Assembly (NCBI RefSeq): GCF_030433675.1
Contig: NZ_JAROCB010000001.1
Location: 679,333-743,332 of the forward strand
Direction: 5' to 3'
From: Leifsonia virtsii
GTDB lineage: Bacteria > Actinomycetota > Actinomycetes > Actinomycetales > Microbacteriaceae
DNA length: 64,000 bases
Positions 22,722-33,933 of the stretch are shown here, piece by piece. Every line of letters starts with the position of its first letter. The first letter of the stretch is position 1. The translations under genes and the position numbers were made by a program. The notes beneath the pieces were generated by a model that made no database searches, had not been told where the DNA came from, and saw only the letters and a program-made list of their open reading frames with translations.

Positions 22722-24998
22722 TCAGCCGCGCGGTGCGTTGGCGGCGGCGAGCAGACCGTCGATCATCTCGTCGGTGACCTGCCCTCCGGCCATCATGCCG
22801 ATCCGCCCGATCGGGAACGACGCCATCATCCGCTCCATCGACACGCCCTCCGGCATGATCGCCGACGCGCCCTCCATCATGTCGGACATCCCGGCGAGGG
22901 CCTGCTGCACCAGAGGACCTGCGACCGGGTGCGCGAGCACCTCGCCGAGCGACGACTCCCGGGTGAGCGGCAGCAGCACCTCGTCGCCCGTGACCGCCAC
23001 GGTCGCCGTCGTGCGCACGTCGCGGCTGGACGCGCCGACCTCGACGACGTAGTCGCCGCCCTCGACCACCCAGCGTTCGGCGCGCACGTGCCAGTACGCC
23101 AGATCCTCGCGGCGGATCGTCACCGTCACCTCGCGCGACTCACCGGGCGCCAGCTCCACCGAGGCGAAGCCCTTCAGCTCGCGCGGCGCACGCTGCACGC
23201 CGGAACCCGGCAGCGACGTGTACGCCTGCACGACCTCCCGGCCGGCACGGTCGCCCGTGTTGCTCACGGTGACCCGCACCTGGATGTCGCCCCCGGCCGT
23301 GATCGCGGCCGTCGCGTCGCCGTACGCGAACGTCGTGTACGAGAGTCCGTGGCCGAACGGGTACGCCACCTCCAGCGCCCGCGCGTCGTACCAGCGGTAC
23401 CCGACGAAGATGCCCTCGCCGTAACGGACGTGCCCCTCCTCCCCGGGGAAGTTGAGGAACGCCGGAGTGTCCTCGATCCGCAGCGGGACGGTCTCGGTGA
23501 GCTTGCCCGACGGGTTCACCGCGCCGAACAGCACGTCGGCGGTCGCGGTCCCGCCCGCCTGGCCGAGCAGCCAGCCCTCGACGATCGCCGGGACGCTCGC
23601 CGCGAACGGCAGCCGCACGACACCGCCGTTGGAGAGCACGACCACCGTGCGCGGGTTGGCGGCGACGACCGCCTCCACCAGCGCGAGCTGGTCGGCCGGG
23701 AGCTCGATGTCGTCGCGGTCGTACCCCTCCGACTCGAGCCGGGCGGGCAGCCCGGCGAACACGACCGCGACGTCTGCCGCTGCAGCCGCCGCGACGGCCT
23801 CCTGCCGCAGGCGCTCCGTCTCGGCCGGCTCCGTGTCGGCCGCGAGGGAGAAGCCCGGGGCGTACGCCGCCTGCGGCGCGATCGCGCGGATCGCGGTGAG
23901 CGCGTCGTCCAGCCGGGTCGGGTGGATCATCGACGACCCGGCGCCCTGGTAGCGCGGCTTCTCGGCGAACGCGCCGATCACCGCGAGCGACCGGTCGTCG
24001 CGCAGCGGGAGCAGCGGAGCGCCGTCCACCTCGTCGTTCTTCAGCAGGACGATGGAGCGGGAGGCCGCCTCCCGCGCGAGCGCGTGGTGCGCCTCCACAT
24101 CCAGGGGCCCCTCGACGCGGTCCGTCTGCGCCCATCCGGCGGCGAGGCGGGCGACCCGGGCGGCCGACACGTCGAGCTCGTCCTCGTCGAGGGAGCCGTC
24201 GCCGACCGCGGCGACCAGCGCCCTGTCGCCCTGCCCGCCGTTGCCCGGCATCTCCAGGTCGAGGCCGGCGTGGAGCGCCGCCACCCTGTCGTTCACCGCG
24301 CCCCAGTCGGAGACGACCAGGCCCTCGAAGCCCCACTCGCCGCGCAGCACGTCGGTGAGCAGCCAGCGGTTCTCCGACGCGAAGACGCCGTTGATGCGGT
24401 TGTAGGAGCACATGACCGTCTTCGGCTGGGCGTCCTCCACGACGCGCTGGAACCCGCGCAGGTAGATCTCGCGCAGCGGACGCGGGTCGACGTCGGACGA
24501 GGACCGCATCCGGTCGTCCTCCTGGTTGTTCGCGGCGAAGTGCTTGAGCGAGGCGCCGACGCCCTGGGACTGGATGCCGCGCACCAGCGCCGCGCCGAGC
24601 ACGCCGGAGACGATCGGGTCCTCGCTCAGGTACTCGAAGTTGCGGCCGCACAGCGGCGATCGCTTGATGTTGATGCCGGGCCCGAGGATGACGGCGACAT
24701 CCTCGATCGACGACTCCACGCCGAGCGCGGTGCCGACCCGCTCGACGAGCTCCACATCCCACGAGGAGCCGAGCGCCACGGCCGGCGGGAAGCAGGTCGC
24801 CGGCACGCTGTCGCCGATCCCGAGGTGGTCGCCGCCCTCGCGCTGCTTGCGCAGGCCGTGCGGTCCGTCCGTGAGCATGACGGACGGGACGTCGCCCACC
24901 GCCTTGGTGCGCCAGAAGCTCTCGCCGCTGGTGAGCGCCGCCTTCTGCTCGACGGTGAGGCCGGAGAGGTCCGGCGTCGTCGTGGTGGTGTCGGTCAT
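22722..24998 (-). CDS. Glycoside hydrolase family 3 beta-glucosidase
   Basis: 758 residues. The N-terminal barrel opens at about 15 and shows LTDGPHGLRKQ (43-52), KHFAANNQE (152-160) and the nucleophile in VVSDWGA, Asp231. The second alpha/beta domain runs about 330-590, and a fibronectin-III-like domain follows (about 640-710, ending LAYWHVRAERWVVEGGDYVVEVG). There is no signal peptide, so it should act on imported oligosaccharides, probably cutting beta-linked glucose or xylose. AAAGGACACC precedes the ATG. It lies 28 bases after the MFS gene in one operon, facing a TetR regulator. Confidence 0.95.
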   Translation of the reverse strand: MTDTTTTTPDLSGLTVEQKAALTSGESFWRTKAVGDVPSVMLTDGPHGLRKQREGGDHLGIGDSVPATCFPPAVALGSSWDVELVERVGTALGVESSIEDVAVILGPGINIKRSPLCGRNFEYLSEDPIVSGVLGAALVRGIQSQGVGASLKHFAANNQEDDRMRSSSDVDPRPLREIYLRGFQRVVEDAQPKTVMCSYNRINGVFASENRWLLTDVLRGEWGFEGLVVSDWGAVNDRVAALHAGLDLEMPGNGGQGDRALVAAVGDGSLDEDELDVSAARVARLAAGWAQTDRVEGPLDVEAHHALAREAASRSIVLLKNDEVDGAPLLPLRDDRSLAVIGAFAEKPRYQGAGSSMIHPTRLDDALTAIRAIAPQAAYAPGFSLAADTEPAETERLRQEAVAAAAAADVAVVFAGLPARLESEGYDRDDIELPADQLALVEAVVAANPRTVVVLSNGGVVRLPFAASVPAIVEGWLLGQAGGTATADVLFGAVNPSGKLTETVPLRIEDTPAFLNFPGEEGHVRYGEGIFVGYRWYDARALEVAYPFGHGLSYTTFAYGDATAAITAGGDIQVRVTVSNTGDRAGREVVQAYTSLPGSGVQRAPRELKGFASVELAPGESREVTVTIRREDLAYWHVRAERWVVEGGDYVVEVGASSRDVRTTATVAVTGDEVLLPLTRESSLGEVLAHPVAGPLVQQALAGMSDMMEGASAIMPEGVSMERMMASFPIGRIGMMAGGQVTDEMIDGLLAAANAPRG

Positions 24999-25026
24999 GG
25001 TGTCCTTTCGTGTGGTGCGGTGAAGG

Positions 25027-26358
25027 TCAGCGGGTCGCCTTGATCGGCCAGACGGCGAGTGCCCCCAGGATGCCGAGCACGATCGCGATCGGGAAGAGCG
25101 CGGCGTAGCCGAAGGCGAGGATGATCGCTCCGGCGACGCCGGGGGCCAGGGTCTGCGGGAGGGTCGCCGCGATGTTGACGACACCGAGGTCTTTCGCGAA
25201 CGACTTCGCTGACGGGAGCACCTCGCTCATGAGAGCCGTGTCCACGGCCTGGAACATCCCGAAGCCGAAGCCCGACACGATGGTCATGATCACCCAGGCG
25301 GTGACATCCGGCCACAGCCACGGGAGTAGGAACGCGAGGCTGACCACGGCGGCGGATGCGAACACGAACGGCTTCCTGCGCCCGATCCGGTCGGAGAGGG
25401 GCCCGGCGACGATGGTCGAGACGAGGATCCCGACGAGGCTCAGGAGGCCGAGGATCGGAATGATCTGCTCCGGGTGCGCGACGCGGAAGTAGTTGCTCAG
25501 CAGGTAGAGCTGGTACCCGGTCACCGCGAAGTAGCCCGTGTAGAGCAGCAGGCGGCCGGTGAACGCCCAGAAGAAGTCGGGATGCGCGACCGGGTTCACC
25601 CAGAAGGTCTTGAGGAAGTCGACCAGTGTGAACGGCTCCCGCTGCAGCTGGCGGCTGGAGTAGTCCGGGTTGGCGAGCACGAACAGGCTCAGCACCACGA
25701 GCGAGAACACGGCGAAGAACACGTACCCGACGGTGATGCTGTTGAAGAAGAGCGCACCGACGATCGAGCCGCCGAGCGCTCCCACCATGAGCCCGATGCC
25801 CGACAGCGCTGCGAACGTCCCGCGCCGCTTGAGCGGAACGCGGTCCGGCATCACGGCCGTGAGCGGGCCCTGCGCGAAGTTGTAGCTGATCTGGACGAGG
25901 GTCCAGGCGATGATCACGCCGACCAGCGAGTTCGCGAAGGCCAAGCCGACGAGCGACAGACCGCCCGCGAGGGAGCCGATGAGGATCCAGGGCGCACGAC
26001 GTCCGAAGCGGGAGCGCGTGCGGTCGGAGATCTGGCCGGCGATCGGCTGTGCCACCATCGCGGCGAAGGCTCCGATCGTGGCGACGACGGCCAGGTTGGC
26101 GACCTGGTCCTTCTGGCCGAACAGCACCGTGATCTGCTGCGGGAGCAGGATCCCGGGCAGCGCTCCCCAGATCAGGTAGATGCCGAGGTTGGCGGGGATG
26201 ATCCACACCATCAGGCGGCGGAGGCCCTTGATCGGTGCGGGCGGATCGTCGTTGCCGGCGGCGGTGCCGACGAAGGTGTTGGTGGTGATCGGGGCGACCG
26301 GTCCGGCGGGCTGTTCTGCGGCCGAGTCCGCGGCCGGGATGGAGGTGTCTGACGTCAT
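25027..26358 (-). CDS. MFS sugar/glycoside transporter
   Basis: 443 residues with a 45-residue cytoplasmic N-terminus and 12 membrane spans from MVWIIPANLGIYLIWGALPG on. The loop QPIAGQISDRTRSRFGRRAPW is the MFS motif A, repeated in the second half as GPLSDRIGRRKPF. It resembles the glycoside/maltoside MFS transporters of actinobacteria. It should import the beta-glycoside cut by the GH3 enzyme encoded 28 bases downstream. The start at 26358 (MTSDTSIPAADS) is chosen over one 14 codons upstream, which would lie closer to the promoter. Confidence 0.92.
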   Translation of the reverse strand: MTSDTSIPAADSAAEQPAGPVAPITTNTFVGTAAGNDDPPAPIKGLRRLMVWIIPANLGIYLIWGALPGILLPQQITVLFGQKDQVANLAVVATIGAFAAMVAQPIAGQISDRTRSRFGRRAPWILIGSLAGGLSLVGLAFANSLVGVIIAWTLVQISYNFAQGPLTAVMPDRVPLKRRGTFAALSGIGLMVGALGGSIVGALFFNSITVGYVFFAVFSLVVLSLFVLANPDYSSRQLQREPFTLVDFLKTFWVNPVAHPDFFWAFTGRLLLYTGYFAVTGYQLYLLSNYFRVAHPEQIIPILGLLSLVGILVSTIVAGPLSDRIGRRKPFVFASAAVVSLAFLLPWLWPDVTAWVIMTIVSGFGFGMFQAVDTALMSEVLPSAKSFAKDLGVVNIAATLPQTLAPGVAGAIILAFGYAALFPIAIVLGILGALAVWPIKATR

Positions 26359-26398
26359 CGTCGTGGGGGTCCTCTCGCCATCCACCGTGGATGGTGGC

Positions 26399-26448
26399 AA
26401 AACCTTACGTCACTCGGTTTTCAGAAATCAAGCGCCACTCGGTTTATC
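26399..26448. promoter_or_regulatory. Divergent promoter/operator between MFS and TetR genes
   Basis: CACTCGGTTT occurs twice as a direct repeat, 26411-26420 and 26436-26445, 25 bases apart. AAAACC (26399-26404) and GGTTTT (26416-26421) form an inverted pair. TTTATC (26443-26448) lies 8 bases before the TetR ATG and may be its -10 box. Local AT content is well above the surroundings. Confidence 0.6.
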
Positions 26449-26456
26449 CTCGGGTC

Positions 26457-27077
26457 ATGGCAAGCAGAGGCGCATACGCGAAGGGCGTGGCCAAGCGCGA
26501 CGAGATCCTGGAGACCGCCCTCGAGGTGATCGCGCGCGAGGGCTACCGCGGCGCGTCGGTGAAGGAGCTGGCGGAGGCGGTCGGACTCTCGCAGGCCGGC
26601 CTCCTGCACTACTTCGACAGCAAGGACGAGCTGTTCACCGCCATCCTCCGCAAGCGCGACGAGGTCGACTCGCGCCGCTTCGGCGACCTCGACGAGAAGC
26701 CGTCGCTCGACCGCATGCGCGAGGGCTTCGTCGGGATCGTCCGCCACAACGCCGAAGTCCCGGGGCTCGTGCAGCTGTTCTCGCGGCTGGCCGTCGAGGC
26801 CGGCGACCCGCAGCATCCCGCCCACGACTACTTCGTGGAGCGGAGCGCCGCCCTGCGCGGCACGGTCGCCGACGCGGTCGCCCGCCGCCAGCAGGAGGGC
26901 GGCATCGGCGACGCGGTCGACCCCGAGACCATCGCGCGCATCATCCAGGCGGTCGCCGACGGCCTCCAGCTGCAGTGGCTGCAAGACCCGACCATTGACA
27001 TGGCCGCGACGGTCGACGCGGTCTTCACCCTGCTCGCCGCGCCCGCCGCGCAATCGAGTGGACGCGACACGCCGTAA
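26457..27077 (+). CDS. TetR-family transcriptional regulator
   Basis: 206 residues. The N-terminal helix-turn-helix is typical: RDEILETALEVIAREGYRGASVKELAEAVGLSQAGLLHYF (cited in part), with the recognition helix at about 37-48. The remaining 140 residues form the ligand domain. It is divergent from the MFS-GH3 operon and very probably represses it, with a sugar or glycoside as inducer. The ATG has no Shine-Dalgarno sequence, so it is probably leaderless. The last codons run into a hairpin. Confidence 0.93.
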   Translation: MASRGAYAKGVAKRDEILETALEVIAREGYRGASVKELAEAVGLSQAGLLHYFDSKDELFTAILRKRDEVDSRRFGDLDEKPSLDRMREGFVGIVRHNAEVPGLVQLFSRLAVEAGDPQHPAHDYFVERSAALRGTVADAVARRQQEGGIGDAVDPETIARIIQAVADGLQLQWLQDPTIDMAATVDAVFTLLAAPAAQSSGRDTP

Positions 27078-27105
27078 CGGCGGACCCGCTCAGGGCATGT
27101 TGCGT
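27062..27105. terminator. Hairpin of the ACACGCC family at end of TetR gene
   Basis: ACGCGACACGCC (27062-27073) pairs with GGCATGTTGCGT (27094-27105), 11 of 12 positions with one G-U. Its left arm overlaps the last TetR codons. It lies between convergent units (TetR and tRNA-Val). Confidence 0.55.
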
Positions 27106-27124
27106 CACATAGATGCGGAACCGG

Positions 27125-27162
27125 GTGGGCCCTGCCTCGCGGCACTGCATCGAACCGACGAC
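27125..27162 (-). pseudogene. Broken copy of the 3' end of tRNA-Val
   Basis: GTGGGCCCTGCC (27125-27136) and ATCGAACCGACGAC (27149-27162) repeat, in the same order, the acceptor/discriminator and T-arm sequences of the intact tRNA-Val (27178-27189 and 27193-27206). Twelve bases replace the three between them. The rest of the tRNA is missing. Confidence 0.75.
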
Positions 27163-27178
27163 CGTGCTTCGCAAACGG

Positions 27179-27251
27179 TGGGCCCTGCCGGGATCGAACC
27201 GACGACATCCACGGTGTAAACGTGGCGCTCTACCAGCTGAGCTAAAGGCCC
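27179..27251 (-). tRNA. tRNA-Val (anticodon TAC)
   Basis: 73 bases on the minus strand. Acceptor GGGCCTT pairs with AGGGCCC (with two non-standard inner pairs), D-arm AGCTCAGCTGGTAGAGC, anticodon stem CCACG/CGTGG around loop TTTACAC giving anticodon TAC, and T-arm with GGTTCGATCC. Discriminator A. CCA is not encoded in full (CCG follows). It reads GTA/GTG-type valine codons. Confidence 0.92.
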
Positions 27252-27279
27252 GGGATGCCGACCAGCCTACTGGACCGGC

Positions 27280-27750
27280 TCAGACGTGGGCGGGCAGCCG
27301 GTCGAGCGCGGCGCGGTATGCGTCGATCGAGCGCGCTTCGCCCGGGGCGGTGATGAACGACTGGCGGATGATGCCGCGCTCGTCGATCAGGAAGGTCGCG
27401 CGGTTCGCGAAGCCCTTCTCGGGCAGGAAGACGCCGTACTCCTTGGCGATCTCGCCGTGGGGCCAGAAGTCGGCGAGCAGGGAGAACGAGTAGCCCTCCT
27501 GCTCCGCCCACGCGCGCAGCGTGTACTTGGAGTCGACCGAGATCCCCAGCAGCTCCACCCGGTGGTCCTCGAACAGGGCCAGGTTGTCGCGCAGCGCGCA
27601 CAGCTCGCCGGTGCAGGTGCCGGAGAACGCCAGCGGGAAGAAGACCAGCGCCACCGCCTTGCGTCCGCGGAAGTCGCTGAGCCGCACGCTCTCCCCGTAC
27701 TGGTTGAGGAGCTCGAAGTCTGGAGCCTGGGTGTCGTTCTCGAGAGCCAC
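27280..27750 (-). CDS. AhpE-type peroxiredoxin
   Basis: 156 residues from a GTG. PLAFSGTCTGELC carries the peroxidatic Cys46 in the AhpE arrangement of mycobacteria; a second Cys at 51 is too close to be a standard resolving cysteine, so a one-Cys mechanism with mycothiol or a redoxin is likely. Later family motifs LGISVDSKYTLRAWAEQ and RATFLIDERGIIR are present. It reduces peroxides in the cytoplasm. TATGCT lies 8 bases before the GTG, with TTGGTG 17 bases further upstream, so it is probably leaderless. It is divergent from aceE. Confidence 0.92.
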   Translation of the reverse strand: MALENDTQAPDFELLNQYGESVRLSDFRGRKAVALVFFPLAFSGTCTGELCALRDNLALFEDHRVELLGISVDSKYTLRAWAEQEGYSFSLLADFWPHGEIAKEYGVFLPEKGFANRATFLIDERGIIRQSFITAPGEARSIDAYRAALDRLPAHV

Positions 27751-27758
27751 GAGCAGAC

Positions 27759-27764
27759 AGCATA
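27759..27764 (-). promoter_or_regulatory. -10 box of peroxiredoxin gene
   Basis: TATGCT on the minus strand, 8 bases before the GTG at 27750. TTGGTG lies 17 bases upstream as -35. Confidence 0.55.
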
Positions 27765-27818
27765 GACCGGCACGCTCCCACCACCAAGCGACGGTCAACA
27801 CTGGCCACGGAGTGCGGC

Positions 27819-27824
27819 TAGGCT
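27819..27824 (+). promoter_or_regulatory. Possible -10 box of aceE
   Basis: TAGGCT about 80 bases before the aceE GTG, leaving a 5' leader of some 75 bases that holds the 14-base motif shared with fabD. GTCAAC at 27794-27799 is 19 bases upstream, somewhat far for a -35 box. Confidence 0.4.
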
Positions 27825-27877
27825 GAAGGATGGTGTCCGCACTTGTCGAGAACCGACAGCGCATGGGCATGTCCACG

Positions 27878-27891
27878 ATCCATCCGACACA
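27878..27891 (+). promoter_or_regulatory. 14-base motif shared with fabD upstream region
   Basis: ATCCATCCGACACA, identical to 31895-31908. Here it ends 15 bases before the aceE start codon, inside the presumed leader. Confidence 0.55.
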
Positions 27892-27906
27892 AGAAAGAGG
27901 TCGAGG

Positions 27907-30633
<2,727 letters not shown>

Positions 30634-30656
30634 CGGCCCCCGTGGCTGGGAGCTCC

Positions 30657-31856
30657 GTGGAGAGGACGAAGCCCGAGACGCTCGCGTGGCTGCGCAAGAT
30701 CTCGGGCGAGTTGGCTACGACCACGCTCAAGCGGCTGGAGGACACCCTCCCCTGGTACCGCGACATGCCACCGGGCCGGCGCAGCGCCGTCGGCCTGGTG
30801 GCCCAGGCGGGCATCTCGTCGTTCATCTCCTGGTACGACGATCCGCGGTCGACACCGTGGATCGCCGCGGACGTGTTCGGCGCGGCCCCGCGCGAGCTGC
30901 TGCGGAGCGTGAGCCTGCAGCAGACCCTCCAGCTCATCAAGATCACCGTCGAGGTGGTCGAGGAGCGCGTGAAGAGCGCGGGCGGCGAGGACCTGCGGGA
31001 GGCGATCCTGCTCTACTCGCGCGAGATCGCGTTCGCGGCCGCCGACGTGTACGCGCGCGCCGCCGAGGCCCGCGGACTGTGGGACGCGCGCCTGGAGGCC
31101 CTGGTCGTCGACAGCATCCTGACCGGCGAGTACGACGACGAGCTGCCGAGCCGCATCGCCGCGCTCGGCTGGCACGGGCACGGCGAGGTCAGCGTCCTGG
31201 TGGGCACCGCCCCGAAGATGCTCGACGTCGACCAGCTGCGCCGCACGGCCCGGCACATGTCGGCGGACGTGCTGATCGGCGTTCAGGGCAGCCGCCTGGT
31301 GCTCGTCATCGGTCGCGCGTGGCCCAGCAACAGCACCCCGGAGGACGCGATCGGCCCGGCGCCGGTCGTCTCCTTCCTGGAGATCGCGCAGCAGCTGGAG
31401 CCCGGCTTCGGCGCCGGCCACCTGGTGCTCGGCCACGAGGTCCCCAGCCTGGTGGACGCGTCCAAGAGCGCGAAGGCGGCCCTGGCAGGGTTCGCGGTGG
31501 CCAAGGCATGGCGCAACTGCCCGCGACCGGTGCACGCCGACGACCTGCTGCCGGAGCGCGCGCTCGCGGGCGACGGGCTCGCCCGCGCGACGCTGATCAG
31601 CCGCATCTACCGGCCGCTGCAGGGATACTCCTCCGAACTGCTCACCACCCTCTGGTGCTACCTCGACAACGGCCGTTCCCTGGAGGCCACGGCGCGCGAG
31701 CTGTTCGTGCACCCGAACACGGTGCGCTATCGGCTGAAGCGCGTCTCCGAGGTGATCGGCTGGGACGCGACGGGAGCACGCGAGGCCCTCATCCTGCAGG
31801 CGGCGCTCATCGTCGGCTCGATCAACGAGCCCGATTCGCCCCGGCGCGGTGGCTGA
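30657..31856 (+). CDS. fasR: PucR-family regulator of fatty-acid synthesis (FasR-like)
   Basis: 399 residues from a GTG with GGGAG four bases before it. The C-terminal helix-turn-helix of the PucR type is intact (LEATARELFVHPNTVRYRLK, then RVSEVIGWD, near 350-385). The N-terminal two thirds form the long regulatory domain. In Streptomyces coelicolor FasR is encoded directly before fabD-fabH-acpP-fabF and activates that operon; the same order here supports the name. It should bind upstream of fabD. It lies 23 bases after aceE and may be partly transcribed from the aceE promoter. Confidence 0.88.
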   Translation: MERTKPETLAWLRKISGELATTTLKRLEDTLPWYRDMPPGRRSAVGLVAQAGISSFISWYDDPRSTPWIAADVFGAAPRELLRSVSLQQTLQLIKITVEVVEERVKSAGGEDLREAILLYSREIAFAAADVYARAAEARGLWDARLEALVVDSILTGEYDDELPSRIAALGWHGHGEVSVLVGTAPKMLDVDQLRRTARHMSADVLIGVQGSRLVLVIGRAWPSNSTPEDAIGPAPVVSFLEIAQQLEPGFGAGHLVLGHEVPSLVDASKSAKAALAGFAVAKAWRNCPRPVHADDLLPERALAGDGLARATLISRIYRPLQGYSSELLTTLWCYLDNGRSLEATARELFVHPNTVRYRLKRVSEVIGWDATGAREALILQAALIVGSINEPDSPRRGG

Positions 31857-31858
31857 CC

Positions 31859-31908
31859 TTGTAGACAACCACAAGCATTCCTCGAATACTTCGTATCCAT
31901 CCGACACA
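31859..31908 (+). promoter_or_regulatory. Probable fabD promoter/operator region
   Basis: The 85 bases between fasR and fabD are AT-richer than their surroundings. TTGTAG (31859-31864) could be a -35 box with TCGAAT (31882-31887) as -10, 17 bases apart. The motif ATCCATCCGACACA (31895-31908), shared with the aceE leader, follows. FasR is the obvious candidate binder, though its site is not known to me. Confidence 0.5.
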
Positions 31909-31941
31909 TCCGCTCGGCGGAAGATTGGCAGACTGGAAACC

Positions 31942-32862
31942 GTGATCGTCATCGTGTGCCCGGGTCAGGGATCCCAGACCCCCGGCTTCCTGGACCCCTG
32001 GCTCGCCGAGTCCTCGTTCCGCGATCAGCTGACCGGCATCTCCGACGCCGTCGGCATCGACCTAGTCGCGCACGGCACCGTGAGCGACGCGGACACCATC
32101 CGCGACACCGCCGTGGCCCAGCCGCTGATCGTCTCCGCCGGGCTGCTGACGCTGTCCGCCCTGTTCGCCGACGGACGCCGTGAGCGCGTCGGCGGCATCG
32201 CCGGGCACTCCGTCGGCGAGCTGACCGCCGCGGCCGGCGCCGGCGTGCTCAGCGAGACGGACGCTGTCGCGTTCGTGCGCGAGCGCGGCGCCGCAATGGC
32301 CCGCGCGGCCGCCGAGGTGCGCACCGGCATGAGCGCGGTCATCGGCGCCGACGAGGCCGAGCTGCTGGCCCTGCTCGACGAGCTCGGCCTCTCCCCCGCC
32401 AACTACAACGGCGGCGGCCAGATCGTCGTCGCGGGCGCCCTGGACGCGCTGGCCCGGCTGGCGGAGAACCCGCCGGCCCGCGCCCGCGTCATCCCGCTGC
32501 AGGTCGCCGGCGCCTTCCACACGCGCTACATGGCCCCGGCGGTCCCCGCGCTCGAGGCGTTCGCCGCGACGCTCGGCACGAACGACCCGACGCTGCGGCT
32601 CTGGACGAACAGGGACGGCTCCGAGGTCACCGACGGCGCCGAGTTCCTGCGCCTGCTCGTCGGTCAGGTCTCCTCGCCGGTGCGCTGGGACCTCGACATG
32701 AAGGCGTTCGAGGCGGCCGGCGTGACCGGCCTCATCGAGGTCGCCCCGGCCGGCGCCCTCGTCGGGCTCGCCAAGCGCGGGCTCAAGGGCGTCCCCACCG
32801 TCGCCATCAAGACCCCGGACGACCTGCCCGCCGCCTTCGACCTCATCGACCAGGCCGCGTAA
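31942..32862 (+). CDS. fabD: Malonyl-CoA:ACP transacylase
   Basis: 306 residues. VCPGQGSQTPGF opens the enzyme and GHSVGELTAAAGAG holds the catalytic Ser. AGAFHTRYMAP holds the catalytic His. It moves malonyl from CoA to AcpP, the first step of type II chain extension. The GTG at 31942 puts the conserved QGSQ at residue 8 and is preferred over an ATG 31 codons upstream that would overlap fasR. Followed by fabH after 21 bases. Confidence 0.95.
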   Translation: MIVIVCPGQGSQTPGFLDPWLAESSFRDQLTGISDAVGIDLVAHGTVSDADTIRDTAVAQPLIVSAGLLTLSALFADGRRERVGGIAGHSVGELTAAAGAGVLSETDAVAFVRERGAAMARAAAEVRTGMSAVIGADEAELLALLDELGLSPANYNGGGQIVVAGALDALARLAENPPARARVIPLQVAGAFHTRYMAPAVPALEAFAATLGTNDPTLRLWTNRDGSEVTDGAEFLRLLVGQVSSPVRWDLDMKAFEAAGVTGLIEVAPAGALVGLAKRGLKGVPTVAIKTPDDLPAAFDLIDQAA

Positions 32863-32883
32863 GGCCGCAAGGAGCTCCCGACG

Positions 32884-33888
32884 ATGACCCACCCCACCCT
32901 GCAGCAGTCGCACGGCCCGCAGTACACGCGCATCCTGTCCATCGGCGCGGCGCGCGGCGACCTCGTGGTGCCGAACGACGACCTGGTCGGCCCGATCAAC
33001 TCCTCCGACGAGTGGATCCGCCAGCGCACCGGCATCGTGACGCGCACGCGCGCCAGCCACGACATCAAGGCGCTCGACCTCGCCACGGAGGCCTCGAAGG
33101 AGGCCATCGCGAAGTCCGGCGTCGACCCGTCGCTCATCGACGCGGTCATCGTCGCCACCATCTCGAACGTGCAGCAGACGCCGTCGCTCGCCGCCGTGCT
33201 GGCCGACCGCGTCGGCTCCAACCCGGCCGCGGCCTACGACATGAACGCCGCCTGCGCCGGCTACACCTACGGCATCGCCCAGGCCGACGCGCTCATCCGC
33301 ACCGGCGTCGCCCACTACGCGCTCGTCGTCGGCGCCGAGAAGCTGTCCGACGTCGTCGACCCCACCGACCGCACCATCTCGTTCCTCCTCGGCGACGGCG
33401 CGGGCGCGGTCGTCATCGGCCCGAGCGAGTACCCCGGCATCTCGAAGACCGTCTGGGGCTCCGACGGCTCCAAGGCCGACGCGGTCGGGATGGACGGAAC
33501 GCTCACGCAGTTCCGCGACGGCGAGACGTCCTGGCCGACCCTGCGCCAGGAGGGCCAGACGGTCTTCCGCTGGGCGGTCTGGGAGATGGCGAAGGTCGCG
33601 AAGCGCGCGCTCGACGAGGCCGGGGTCGCCCCGGACCAGCTCGCCGCGTTCATCCCCCACCAGGCCAACATGCGCATCGTCGACGAGTTCGCCAAGCAGC
33701 TCAAGCTGCCGGAGACCGTGGCGATCGCCCGCGACATCGAGACGACGGGCAACACGTCCGCCGCCTCGATCCCCCTCGCGACCCACCGGCTGCTCCAGGA
33801 ACACCCGGAGCTGAGCGGCGGACTGGCGCTGCAGATCGGCTTCGGCGCCGGTCTGGTCTTCGGCGCCCAGGTCGTCGTGCTGCCCTAG
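32884..33888 (+). CDS. fabH: 3-oxoacyl-ACP synthase III
   Basis: 334 residues of the thiolase fold. The Cys-His-Asn triad is complete: Cys124 in NAACAGYTYG, His in IPHQANMRI and Asn in TTGNTSAASIP. It condenses an acyl-CoA starter with malonyl-ACP. In actinobacteria it usually prefers branched starters, giving iso and anteiso fatty acids; this is known of the family and not visible here. AAGGAGC precedes the ATG. Part of the fab operon. Confidence 0.96.
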   Translation: MTHPTLQQSHGPQYTRILSIGAARGDLVVPNDDLVGPINSSDEWIRQRTGIVTRTRASHDIKALDLATEASKEAIAKSGVDPSLIDAVIVATISNVQQTPSLAAVLADRVGSNPAAAYDMNAACAGYTYGIAQADALIRTGVAHYALVVGAEKLSDVVDPTDRTISFLLGDGAGAVVIGPSEYPGISKTVWGSDGSKADAVGMDGTLTQFRDGETSWPTLRQEGQTVFRWAVWEMAKVAKRALDEAGVAPDQLAAFIPHQANMRIVDEFAKQLKLPETVAIARDIETTGNTSAASIPLATHRLLQEHPELSGGLALQIGFGAGLVFGAQVVVLP

Positions 33889-33933
33889 ACTGTTTCCCGG
33901 TCACAACGACACCCCCCTCAAGGAGAGAAAACC

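Noticed and set aside
27125-27162. A second functional tRNA
   Set aside because: Only acceptor and T-arm parts are present, with an insertion between them; no anticodon arm.
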